From Tardiphaga sp. (lineage in GTDB: Bacteria > Pseudomonadota > Alphaproteobacteria > Rhizobiales > Xanthobacteraceae), in the NCBI GenBank assembly GCA_028290765.1, contig JAQGJF010000231.1, forward strand, positions 1 through 11,469: a DNA stretch of 11,469 bases. Reading direction: 5' to 3'. The notes beneath the pieces were generated by a model. The model made no database searches. It saw only the letters and a program-made list of their open reading frames with translations, and had not been told where the DNA came from. This document shows, in pieces, positions 5,712-11,469 of the stretch (position 1 is its first letter; each line of letters starts with the position of its first letter). Made by a program: the position numbers and the translations under genes.

Positions 5712-5741
5712 GTTGTTGGCCAGTGAGTTGTTGGCCAGTGA
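5712..5741. repeat. Perfect 2 x 15-bp tandem repeat before the DinB gene
   Basis: GTTGTTGGCCAGTGA is present twice head to tail (5712-5726, 5727-5741), with no mismatch. The second unit ends just before the GAGGAA Shine-Dalgarno (5745-5750) of the + gene starting at 5757, so it lies in the leader or promoter. Confidence 0.9.
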
Positions 5742-5756
5742 AGTGAGGAAATTGCA

Positions 5757-6326
5757 ATGTGTGTTGGGCTCGTTCAGACCCATCGTGCCTTCGCCTACAA
5801 CAATGCGTGGGCGAACCACCGCCTGCTGGGCGCGTGCGCCGAACTGACCCAAGGCGAATTTGAGGCCGAGCGCACGGGCTTCTTCCCGAGTTTGCGGGCT
5901 ACGTTGAACCACATTTATGTAATTGATCTTTTTTACGTTGATGCACTTGAGGGCGGATGGCTTGGACCGACGGCCTGGGAAAATCCAATTCCGTTTCCAG
6001 CTCTTGCAGAGCTTTCTGGGGCTCAAGCGTCGATAGACAAGCGTTTGATCGGTGTCTGCAACACGCTGACGCCTGCCTTGCTAAGCGGCGAGGTGCGGAT
6101 CAATCGAGGTACTCGTGTCCAAGTTGAACGACGCGATCGCCTGCTGATGCACCTGTTTCAGCACCAAATTCACCATCGTGGACAGGTGCATGCGATGCTA
6201 TCTGGGACCCGCATCAAGCCGCCGCAACTCGATGAGTTCTTTTCAGTTGAAGAAGCGCCATTGAGGGCCTCGGAGTTTGCTGGTCTCGGTTGGACGGAAG
6301 AAGCCGTGTGGGGGCCCAACGCATAG
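5757..6326 (+). CDS. DinB-family protein (predicted metal-dependent, DUF664/DinB-like)
   Basis: A 189-residue four-helix-bundle protein of the DinB/YfiT superfamily, whose members hold a divalent metal with three histidines and include thiol-transferases and many uncharacterised enzymes. The ligands are visible: His52 in TLNHIYVIDLFY, and His136 and His140 in FQHQIHHRGQVHAML, the classical HxxxHRGQ motif. The N-terminal helix AYNNAWANHRLLGACAEL is also typical. ATG 5757 is preceded by GAGGAA at six bases spacing and gives the normal length. It is cytoplasmic, with no signal peptide. It converges with the substrate-binding gene 56 bases downstream and has a tandem repeat in its leader. The substrate is unknown. 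It is unrelated to DNA polymerase IV, which shares the name dinB in E. coli. Confidence 0.9.
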   Translation: MCVGLVQTHRAFAYNNAWANHRLLGACAELTQGEFEAERTGFFPSLRATLNHIYVIDLFYVDALEGGWLGPTAWENPIPFPALAELSGAQASIDKRLIGVCNTLTPALLSGEVRINRGTRVQVERRDRLLMHLFQHQIHHRGQVHAMLSGTRIKPPQLDEFFSVEEAPLRASEFAGLGWTEEAVWGPNA

Positions 6327-6382
6327 CTAGGAGGTCGCCTTTGGGGCAATAAGAGACTCATGCACCGCAGCAAACAACAGCT

Positions 6383-7375
6383 CTATTCGATCACCTCGTC
6401 GGCGCGGGTGAGCAGTGTCGGTGGCACAATGATGCCAAGCGCCTTTGCGGTCTTCAAATTGATCACGAGCTCGAACTTGGTCGGTTGTTCGACCGGCAGG
6501 TCGGCAGGCTTCGCACCCTTGAAAATCTTGTCGACGTAAGCGGCGGACCGACGAATTAGATCTCGAATATCAGCTCCGTAGGTCAGAAGGAAGCCCGCCT
6601 CCGCATACTCTCTCTGGAGAGAGGCGGCTGGCAGCCGATTCCTTAAAGCCATTTCTGCAATCTGGCCACGATAGTTGAGCAACACACCATCTCCCTGCAT
6701 GACGAACGCCTGCGCGCGCTCCCTCACCATTATCGCAAACGCTTGTTCAAGTGCGTCCAACCCGCGTACTTCGACCGGGACAAGCGTCAACCCTAGTGCC
6801 CGGGCGCTCTCCCCCACCGACGACGTCTGCCGGCTCCGATTCAGCACACCGTCCGGATTGAACAGAAAGCCCACATGGGAGAGGTTCGGAAGTGTTTCCT
6901 TCAGCAACTCAAACCGCTTGCCCAAAATCTCGCTGCCGGTATCCGTGGCGAGCCCGGTGACGTTACCGCCGGGGCGCGCCAGACTGGCGACGAAACCGGC
7001 GCTGACCGGGTCGACACCGATGGTCATGACGATCGGGATGGTCGTAGTCGCCTTCATCGCCGCAACTATATTCGGATTGGTCCCGGTGACGATGATGTCC
7101 ACACCGAGCCGGACCAAGTCTGTGGCAAGCGCGGGCAGCCGTTCGATCTCGGCGTTGGCGAAGCGGTACTCGATGGTGACATTCTCGCCAACTCGGTAGC
7201 CGAAGCTCCGCAGGCCGTCTTCGAAGGCTTTAATGCCGTAGAGCGCCTGCTCCCGGAACGAGATCGAGAGGAACCCCACCCGATAGATCCGCCCTGCCGG
7301 TTGCTGCGCACGCGCGGCCAGCGGCCACGTAGCTGCCGTGCCACCAAAAAGCGTGATGAACTCGCGCCGTTGCAT
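6383..7375 (-). CDS. ABC transporter substrate-binding protein (ABC_sub_bind family), Tat-exported
   Basis: A 330-residue periplasmic binding protein. The N-terminus MQRREFITLFGGTAATWPLA carries a twin-arginine pair at 3-4, a hydrophobic stretch and an ARA-QQ cleavage site at about residue 23, so Tat export is expected. Family blocks follow: YRVGFLS, FEDGLRSFGYRVGENV, IVTGTNPNIVAAMKATTTIP, VDPVSAGFVASLARPGGNVTG and the closing FELVINLKTAKALG...ADEVIE. ATG 7375 was chosen over the longer frame because the signal peptide starts there and a GGGGGA stretch lies five to six bases upstream. No permease or ATPase gene is nearby, so it is an orphan; these occur in large numbers in Bradyrhizobium and their ligands are mostly unknown. 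A C-terminal relic of a relative lies at 2298-2420. Confidence 0.92.
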   Translation of the reverse strand: MQRREFITLFGGTAATWPLAARAQQPAGRIYRVGFLSISFREQALYGIKAFEDGLRSFGYRVGENVTIEYRFANAEIERLPALATDLVRLGVDIIVTGTNPNIVAAMKATTTIPIVMTIGVDPVSAGFVASLARPGGNVTGLATDTGSEILGKRFELLKETLPNLSHVGFLFNPDGVLNRSRQTSSVGESARALGLTLVPVEVRGLDALEQAFAIMVRERAQAFVMQGDGVLLNYRGQIAEMALRNRLPAASLQREYAEAGFLLTYGADIRDLIRRSAAYVDKIFKGAKPADLPVEQPTKFELVINLKTAKALGIIVPPTLLTRADEVIE

Positions 7376-7497
7376 GTATCCCCCAAGAACACGCCTCGTC
7401 CTGTGCCTAAAGCCTAGCACTTTGCGAATGGGCCGCGAGTGAGAAATGGCACCCAACCGGCCTCGGACATTGATCAGGCTCGATGTCTCAGTTGGGT

Positions 7498-7545
7498 CAT
7501 TCTGGGACCTCGGCGCGCGCAATGACCGGGGCCGCTCTGCGCCGA
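7498..7545. repeat. Dispersed 48-bp repeat, copy 2
   Basis: Matches 5567-5615 at roughly four of five positions (CATTCTGGGACC ... CCGCTCTGCGCCGA). It lies about 120 bases upstream of the start of the substrate-binding gene on the - strand, and 45 bases past the end of the Crp-type gene. Confidence 0.6.
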
Positions 7546-7590
7546 CGCGGGCACGCGGCGGCGTTACCGCCGCGCCGAGGCGGCGGGATG

Positions 7591-8289
7591 TTACAGGTCT
7601 CTTTGATCACGCAGCGTTTGAAAGCACCCGCAAGCGCGTTGCTGTATTCCCGATATATCAAGTACATTGATCACACCGCGCGAATAGCTGATCAGGCCGG
7701 CGGCCTGCAATCTAATGGCAGCCTCGGTGATGGACGAGCGGCGAACGCCGAGCATTTCGGAGAGGAATTCCTGGGTCAGATGGATGGTGTTTGTTTCGAT
7801 GACCTCGCAGGTCCGCAATAGCCATCGACAGAGCCGTTCTTCAATCGGGTGCAGCGCGTTACATGCGGCCGTCATGCGGGCTTGACCCAAAAGCGTCTCA
7901 TTATAATGGACGCAGAGAAGGCCGATCGCCTTGCTCGCGTCGGCGGCGGCGCGAAGCTGAGGGGCGGAGATGTGGACTGCGGTCATCGGCACCTGAACGA
8001 TCGCCCTGACTCTCGAGCGGTAGGGCCCGAAAACGGCCATGGCGCCAAACACGCCATCGCGTCCGATCGTTGCCGTCTCAATCGCCTTGCCGTCCTGCGT
8101 GACGGAGAGAAGGATGATCATGCCATCGAGCGGAAAATAGATCAGATCGGTATCGTTACCTGTCTCGGCCAGCACGGCGCCTCGCGGGAACGAGGCCTTA
8201 ACAAGGTGGGGACCGATCAGATCAAAATCCGCGCTCGGCAGACCAGCCAACAATCGGTTGCCGGGTCCGTTCCGGGCAATCAGTTCCAT
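7591..8289 (-). CDS. Crp/Fnr-family transcriptional regulator
   Basis: A 232-residue regulator with an N-terminal cyclic-nucleotide-binding-like beta barrel (about 10-120: NRLLAGLPSADFDLIGPHL, LIYFPLDGMIILLSV, IGRDGVFGAMAVFG), a connecting helix (about 125-160, ending HPIEERLCRWLL) and a C-terminal winged helix-turn-helix (171-204: LTQEFLSEMLGVRRSSITEA, then GLISYSRG). It belongs to the alphaproteobacterial Crp-like subgroup with the LGVRR recognition helix. No N-terminal Cys cluster is present, so it is not an oxygen-sensing Fnr; the cAMP-contacting residues of CRP are not conserved, so the effector is unknown. I start it at ATG 8289, where similarity begins, although the AGGG before it is very close; the frame is open to ATG 8346. 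Targets cannot be inferred; the two small genes upstream on the same strand are candidates only by proximity. Confidence 0.88.
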   Translation of the reverse strand: MELIARNGPGNRLLAGLPSADFDLIGPHLVKASFPRGAVLAETGNDTDLIYFPLDGMIILLSVTQDGKAIETATIGRDGVFGAMAVFGPYRSRVRAIVQVPMTAVHISAPQLRAAADASKAIGLLCVHYNETLLGQARMTAACNALHPIEERLCRWLLRTCEVIETNTIHLTQEFLSEMLGVRRSSITEAAIRLQAAGLISYSRGVINVLDISGIQQRACGCFQTLRDQRDL

Positions 8290-8497
8290 GTCCCTACGCG
8301 GTCGATCCGGGCCCTGTGTGCCGCAGGGGCAGATGCCATGTTCCAAGACGGCGCCTCCACCGATGTGTACGAAAGCGAACAGAGTAAGTGGGAGCGGATA
8401 TGCGAGAAACCCCCAAATGGGGGATGAATCCCAAAGAACCTCAGCCGGAGTTCTTCGCCGCAGGGATTGCGCGATTGTCGGCCTTGATGCCGGCGGC

Positions 8498-8617
8498 TCA
8501 ATGCGCCGCCAGGAAGCGGATAATCAAATAGGCACCGAGACCCACGACGCTGGTCAGCCCGAAGGCAAACAACGCGCGTGCGAACTCGTGGCCACGGGCT
8601 TCGAAATGTTGGCTCAT
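8498..8617 (-). CDS. 39-residue single-pass membrane protein
   Basis: ATG 8617 has an excellent GGAGG at seven bases. The product is MSQHFEARGHEFARALFAFG, followed by LTSVVGLGAYLIIRFLAAH and TGA. Residues 1-13 are polar and His/Arg-rich; about 15-36 form one hydrophobic helix, so it should sit in the inner membrane with a short cytoplasmic N-terminus. It is complete, not a fragment. The function is unknown. A perfect hairpin GGCGGC/GCCGCC (8492-8510) has the stop codon in its loop region and may protect the mRNA end. It is transcribed toward the Crp-type regulator, about 210 bases away. Confidence 0.75.
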   Translation of the reverse strand: MSQHFEARGHEFARALFAFGLTSVVGLGAYLIIRFLAAH

Positions 8618-8775
8618 CCTGAATCCTCCAGATACCGTTGAAGACCGAATGCCGCACCTTGCCCTCGGGACCTGCCCTGGTCGGCGATCTCGGCCAAAGC
8701 TCGATTCCGCGATGCGCGATCTCTTTGGTGTCAACGGGGTCTAACGGATTCGCGGCCTGAGCCGGAAGCGGCGCA

Positions 8776-8820
8776 TGGAGGTAGCATCTGGTTCAAACGA
8801 GGTACCTCTTTGGAGGTAGC
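8776..8820. promoter_or_regulatory. Cluster of three GAGGTA boxes, possible operator
   Basis: TGGAGGTAGC occurs at 8776-8785 and again at 8811-8820; between them lies the perfect palindrome GAGGTACCTC (8799-8808). The shared GAGGTA thus starts at 8778, 8799 and 8813, spaced 21 and 14 bases. It is 160-200 bases upstream of the 39-residue membrane protein gene on the - strand. A regulator-binding role is only inferred. Confidence 0.35.
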
Positions 8821-8870
8821 GTGGGCATGCGGGAAACCAGGACGCGCGAGAGAGGCTGCACAAGCGAGCC

Positions 8871-9047
8871 TTACTGCTGGTTGCCTTCCCGTCTCTTGAT
8901 CTCCGCGTACAGGTCGGCCTGGTTGGCAAGCCTGACCCAGCTATTGCAGAGGTTTCTTAGTACCTGGGCTGAGGCCTGGCTTTGCGGCAAGCCCAGCAAA
9001 CGACGGCATTCCTGGGCTTGACGGCGGCAATAGTCTGCGTTGTCCAT
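8871..9047 (-). CDS. 58-residue protein of unknown function
   Basis: From ATG 9047 the product reads MDNADYCRRQAQECRRLLGL, then PQSQASAQVLRNLCNSWVRL and ANQADLYAEIKRREGNQQ. The AxYCRRQAxECRRL start and the following helix with a W-x-x-LA core resemble a very common family of ~60-residue helical proteins of Bradyrhizobium and relatives annotated as hypothetical. It should form two short helices; there is no signal peptide or membrane span. AAGAGAA lies seven bases before the start. The longer frame to 9095 lacks a suitable ribosome-binding site. The function is unknown. Confidence 0.7.
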   Translation of the reverse strand: MDNADYCRRQAQECRRLLGLPQSQASAQVLRNLCNSWVRLANQADLYAEIKRREGNQQ

Positions 9048-9112
9048 GCTTGTTCTCTTTGCGCAAACGGAACGATTAAAGTGGATAATGTGCAAGCATT
9101 CAGTATCTTACC

Positions 9113-9187
9113 TATAATGTAAGTAGTGCTGACTAGTTCCCGCTCCGTAGGATTACGAGGCCGAAACCGGCCTCTCGCTGTTTTAAA
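9113..9187 (+). ncRNA. Candidate small RNA: -10 box plus hairpin terminator
   Basis: A perfect TATAAT lies at 9113-9118 on +. About 40 bases on, a perfect 7-bp stem GAGGCCG (9157-9163) / CGGCCTC (9168-9174) with AAAC loop is followed by a short T-run (9181-9184). The unit would give an RNA of about 60 bases starting near 9125. The -35 region is poor and the T-run begins six bases after the stem unless the alternative CGAG/CTCG pairing is used. No ORF lies between. The elements are seen; transcription is inferred. Confidence 0.35.
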
Positions 9188-9914
9188 AAAGTGCAGCAAG
9201 GCCGCCGAGCTGAATACTGCCCGGCGGGGTTGTGCAAAATCCGGACAGTGCAATCCCCCGGCAGCCATTCCTTGCAAAGAGCAGGCCAAAATTCCGGCGA
9301 CGTCCACGAACTTGCCGCACTTCATTGCCGCGCGACCGCGCGACTCACCTGATCGCCATTCAAGGCGGCGGTTAGCCTCATGCCATGAGCTTTGCTGCGC
9401 ATCGCGGAGCAGATATGCGCCTGCGATGTGGTGATGCCGATTTCGGCTGGTGGCGTTTGCGGCGGACACGCCTTCAGGCTTCTGGCGGCAACGTCAGGGT
9501 CGGCCGGATGAACTTCATCATGCCGGGGGACGCGCCAGCTTCATCCAGGACTGCCGCCTCGCTCGCTTGAACCCATTGCTGTCTCTTCCATGCACGCGAG
9601 CGATTGCTCGCGTGTACGAAACATCGGCGGCGCGAAACGCCGCGATGGTTTCGCACAGGGTAATCCGATTGATCCAAGCAACCGCGCGCGACTGCGGCTA
9701 TTCTCGTGCCGCGCTGTGTGTCCTGCGTCTCAACGGCGCCCAGGAAGGCCTCGCCTATATACAGCCCACGCCCCCGGGGCGGGGCCTTCCTCCAGGAGAC
9801 TGGCGCAGGCGTTTTACGAGAACGTTCGGCGGCAAGCCAAAAATGGACCTGCGGTCGGGCGGTAGCCACCGCTTTGCTCGCGCGGGCGCGTCAAGCGGCA
9901 TGCCGGAAAATTTC
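9188..9914. other. Long stretch without a supported gene
   Basis: Several frames stay open on both strands (for example 9450-10193 on +, 9474-9869 and 8957-9469 on -), which is expected in GC-rich DNA; none matches a family before 9915. Two adjacent hairpins stand out at 9593-9653. The rest shows no terminator, tRNA or IS signature to me. Confidence 0.45.
9593..9653. repeat. Two adjacent strong hairpins
   Basis: First: CACGCGAGC (9593-9601) with GCTCGCGTG (9606-9614), a perfect 9-bp stem with loop GATT. Two bases later: a 37-base imperfect hairpin in which CGAAAC-ATC-G-GCGGCG pairs with CGCCGC-GAT-G-GTTTCG (9617-9653), 15 pairs with one bulge on each side. They could be a REP-like pair or a structured RNA. 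Confidence 0.7.
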
Positions 9915-10193
9915 ATGACGAAATGGACAGGCAAGGACACGGACGCAAGGCCACCAACGATGGAGAAGGGGGCTTTCATCGCGGACAGCTTTGATCCGCG
10001 GACGCTGGCCAACATGGAAGTTGCCCTGGAGCGGGCCTGCAAGATGCTTGCAACCAGAGGCGAAGAACATGGGGCGCGGAGAGAAATCGCCGATAAAATT
10101 CTCCAATGCGCCATGCGCGGCGATACCACGCTGACCGGGCTGACGATGGCCGGCTCATCCGCCGCGAAGAGGCTTCGAGCCCACAAGGCCTGA
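9915..10193 (+). CDS. 92-residue conserved-looking protein of unknown function
   Basis: The C-terminal two thirds read FIADSFDPRTLANMEVALER, then ACKMLATRGEEHGARREIAD, KILQCAMRGDTTLTGLTMAG. The pattern FDP-x-T-x-x-NMExALExAC...GxExHxARxxIAxKIxxCAxRGDxTLxxLTxAG is one I associate with a widespread group of short helical proteins of Bradyrhizobium and relatives with no assigned function. ATG 9915 is preceded by GGAAAA at about five bases; ATG 9900 and ATG 9960 are alternatives, and the frame is open upstream to 9450 without recognisable content. It is cytoplasmic with no membrane span and has no operon partner. Confidence 0.65.
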   Translation: MTKWTGKDTDARPPTMEKGAFIADSFDPRTLANMEVALERACKMLATRGEEHGARREIADKILQCAMRGDTTLTGLTMAGSSAAKRLRAHKA

Positions 10194-10329
10194 GGTGCCG
10201 TCCGCCTCAACGCCAAAACCTGCCGCGCGCGAAAGATGTCGTCGCATCTCACGGTGAACGCTCTCGTGACGGGTATCGCTTCCGCCTTCGCTCGTGGTCG
10301 AGAGGTTGTTTGACGACCTTTCCCGCGCC

Positions 10330-10352
10330 GTCCTGGCCTTCGCCGGGATGAC
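10330..10352. repeat. REP-like GTC...GAC imperfect palindrome
   Basis: GTCCTGGC-CTTC-GCCGGGATGAC resembles the frequent intergenic element reading GTCATCCCGGCGAAGGCCGG in this group of genomes. It lies between the convergent genes ending at 10193 and 10389. A transcription-end or repeat role is inferred. Confidence 0.4.
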
Positions 10353-10388
10353 TTGTTGATAGCAATGGAGTTCCCACCCGACCACGGA

Positions 10389-11249
10389 TCACAGGAACGG
10401 TTTGCCACCGGTGACCGCAACGGTCGTGCCCGAGGTGTAGCTCGACATCGGATCCGCCAGCATGACATAGGTCGTCGCGAGTTCGGCCGGTTGACCGGGG
10501 CGCTTCATCGGTACCTGCTTGCCGAAGTTCTTGACCGCATCCTCGGGCATCGTCGACGGAATCAGGGGAGTCCAGATCGGACCCGGCGCGACCGCGTTGG
10601 CGCGAATGCCCTTTTCCGCGAGCATCTGCGCCAGCCCGGCGGTGAAATTCTGGATCGCGCCCTTGGTGGTCGCATAGGCGAGCAGGATCGGGTTCGGCAT
10701 GTCGGAGTTGATGGACGCCGTATTGATGATCGCGCTGCCCGGCTTCATGTGCGGTACGGCGGCCTTGGTCAGGTAGAAAATCGCATGGATGTTGGTCCGG
10801 AACGTCATGTCCCATTCCTCGTCCGAAATGTCGCCGATGTCCTTGAACGTAGCCTGATGCGCCGCATTGTTGACAAGGATGTCGATGCCGCCGAGCTCGT
10901 CGACCGCTTTCTGGACGACGTCGCGGCAGTGCCGGGCATCCTGCAGGTCGCCAGGTACCAGCACGGCCTTGCGGCCTTCCGCCTCGACGAGTTTCCTGAC
11001 TTCACTCGCTTCCTCGGTCTCGTTGAGAAAGGCAATGAGGATGTCGGCCCCTTCGCGCGCATACGCGATCGCGACGGCACGGCCGATACCGCTGTCGCCG
11101 CCGGTAATCACGGCTCTCATGCCCTTGAGACGGCCGGAGCCCTTGTAGGTCTTTTCGCCATGGTCGGGCCGGGGCTGCATGGCGTCCGTCGCGCCCGGTA
11201 TCGGTTGTTTCTGGGAGGGAAACGGCGGCCTGGGATAGTCGGGCGTCAT
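10389..11249 (-). CDS. Short-chain dehydrogenase/reductase, YghA/GSP39-like
   Basis: A 286-residue classical SDR, a cytoplasmic NAD(P)-dependent oxidoreductase. Visible: an N-terminal extension rich in Pro and Gln (1-40, PDYPRPPFPSQKQPIPG) typical of the YghA/general stress protein 39 branch; the cofactor motif TGGDSGIG at 49-56; GDL at 100-102; NNAAHQ at 127-132; and the full catalytic tetrad Asn153, Ser179, Tyr192 and Lys196 (YATTK). The end MSSYTSGTTVAVTGGKPFL is standard. ATG 11249 was chosen because GGAGA lies about six bases upstream and because it starts the typical N-terminus; the frame is open to 11429. Members are aldehyde or alcohol reductases and are often stress-induced; the substrate is not predictable. 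It stands alone here. Confidence 0.93.
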   Translation of the reverse strand: MTPDYPRPPFPSQKQPIPGATDAMQPRPDHGEKTYKGSGRLKGMRAVITGGDSGIGRAVAIAYAREGADILIAFLNETEEASEVRKLVEAEGRKAVLVPGDLQDARHCRDVVQKAVDELGGIDILVNNAAHQATFKDIGDISDEEWDMTFRTNIHAIFYLTKAAVPHMKPGSAIINTASINSDMPNPILLAYATTKGAIQNFTAGLAQMLAEKGIRANAVAPGPIWTPLIPSTMPEDAVKNFGKQVPMKRPGQPAELATTYVMLADPMSSYTSGTTVAVTGGKPFL

Positions 11250-11469
11250 CGAGAATCTCCGGATGGTTGCCGATATCCAATCACCAACGACGCGCTCAGT
11301 TCCGAAGACGGCTCGCCGAGCTGGAGGAAAACAGACCCGACCCCGGTTTGCCCAACAGGCAGGAACGGTCTTTCCCATCGCGGGTTTTATTGTCGTGTAT
11401 TTGGAGTGAGCCAGTGGACAGGTCATCATAAGGACTGCTGGAAGAAGCCGTCAACTCGCCTGGTTTTAT
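11250..11469. other. Upstream region of the dehydrogenase gene
   Basis: No gene is supported. It holds the GGAGA ribosome-binding site just above 11249. I see no convincing sigma-70 promoter toward the dehydrogenase. The T-rich end at 11463-11469 is cut by the window. Confidence 0.4.

Larger units (their letters stand above)
5430..5756. other. Divergent intergenic region before the SnoaL-like and DinB genes
   Basis: The 327 bases hold the start regions of two divergent genes. A TAGAAT on the - strand (near 5495-5500) could be a -10 box for the SnoaL-like gene, but I see no -35 at the proper distance. The segment 5567-5615 closely resembles 7498-7545 upstream of the substrate-binding gene. 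A 15-bp tandem repeat lies at the right end. No ORF here matches a family. Confidence 0.5.

Noticed and set aside
8410..8423. CCCCC-AAAT-GGGGG hairpin
   Set aside because: Short stem without a T-run on either strand and not placed at a gene end.
9474..9515. MKFIRPTLTLPPEA on the - strand, similar to the first residues of some LigD-type ligases
   Set aside because: Only about 14 residues match and no downstream ligase motif is found in any frame, so chance cannot be excluded.
9450..9914. Upstream extension of the 92-residue gene
   Set aside because: The frame is open but carries no recognisable content, crosses the twin hairpins and has several better-placed start codons downstream.
11362..11386. 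GGAAC-N16-GGTT, close to the EcfG general-stress promoter (GGAAC-N16/17-CGTT)
   Set aside because: One mismatch in the four-base -10 element, and it points away from the dehydrogenase gene, with no gene visible in the remaining sequence.
1..11469. CRISPR array, tRNA, rRNA, intact transposase, toxin-antitoxin or defence cassette
   Set aside because: I looked for regular spaced repeats, cloverleaf signatures, transposase motifs and paired small genes and found none that hold up.

Overview
The window looks like an accessory, relic-rich stretch of an alphaproteobacterial chromosome, most likely a member of the Bradyrhizobium/Nitrobacteraceae group. Several things point that way: GC-rich coding with strong third-position GC; a DUF3551-type cysteine-rich secreted protein end; a NYN/LabA-like protein; a Tat-exported orphan ABC substrate-binding protein starting MQRREFITLFGG; a short single-domain PilZ protein; and dispersed ~100-bp palindromic repeats of a kind I associate with these genomes. 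The assignment rests on recognition of protein families, not on a search.

Layout. 1-255: end of a DUF3551-type gene on + with a strong terminator. 288-1740: a nearly gene-free zone with a receiver-domain relic, three copies of a palindromic repeat (442-540, 686-790, 1311-1411), a bidirectional terminator-like hairpin and one possible 53-residue ORF. 1739-2795: a NYN-domain protein on -, the C-terminal relic of a substrate-binding protein on + lying directly against its 5' end, and a 72-residue unknown protein on - preceded by a perfect 18-bp tandem repeat. 3027-3249: a frameshifted relic of an ATP-dependent DNA ligase whose KxDG adenylation motif has been lost. 3472-4320: a PilZ protein and an 85-residue unknown protein on +. 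4497-5429: a 79-residue unknown protein and a SnoaL/NTF2-like protein on -. 5757-7375: a DinB-family protein (+) converging on a complete ABC substrate-binding protein (-). 7591-9047: a Crp-type regulator, a 39-residue membrane protein and a 58-residue unknown protein, all on -. 9113-9187: a candidate small-RNA unit. 9593-9653: two adjacent hairpins. 9915-10193: a small conserved-looking protein on +. 10389-11249: a YghA-like short-chain dehydrogenase on -.

The intact genes do not form an obvious operon or pathway. Most stand alone with their own ribosome-binding sites, and neighbours are often on opposite strands. I see no defence, CRISPR, conjugation or biosynthetic system. The coherent story is genome decay: at least three truncated genes (receiver domain, substrate-binding protein, DNA ligase) lie beside or between repeats and small orphan genes. 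The best new leads are the ligase relic, the repeat family with its conserved core, the candidate small RNA, the paired hairpins, and the NYN protein with an apparently replaced acidic residue.
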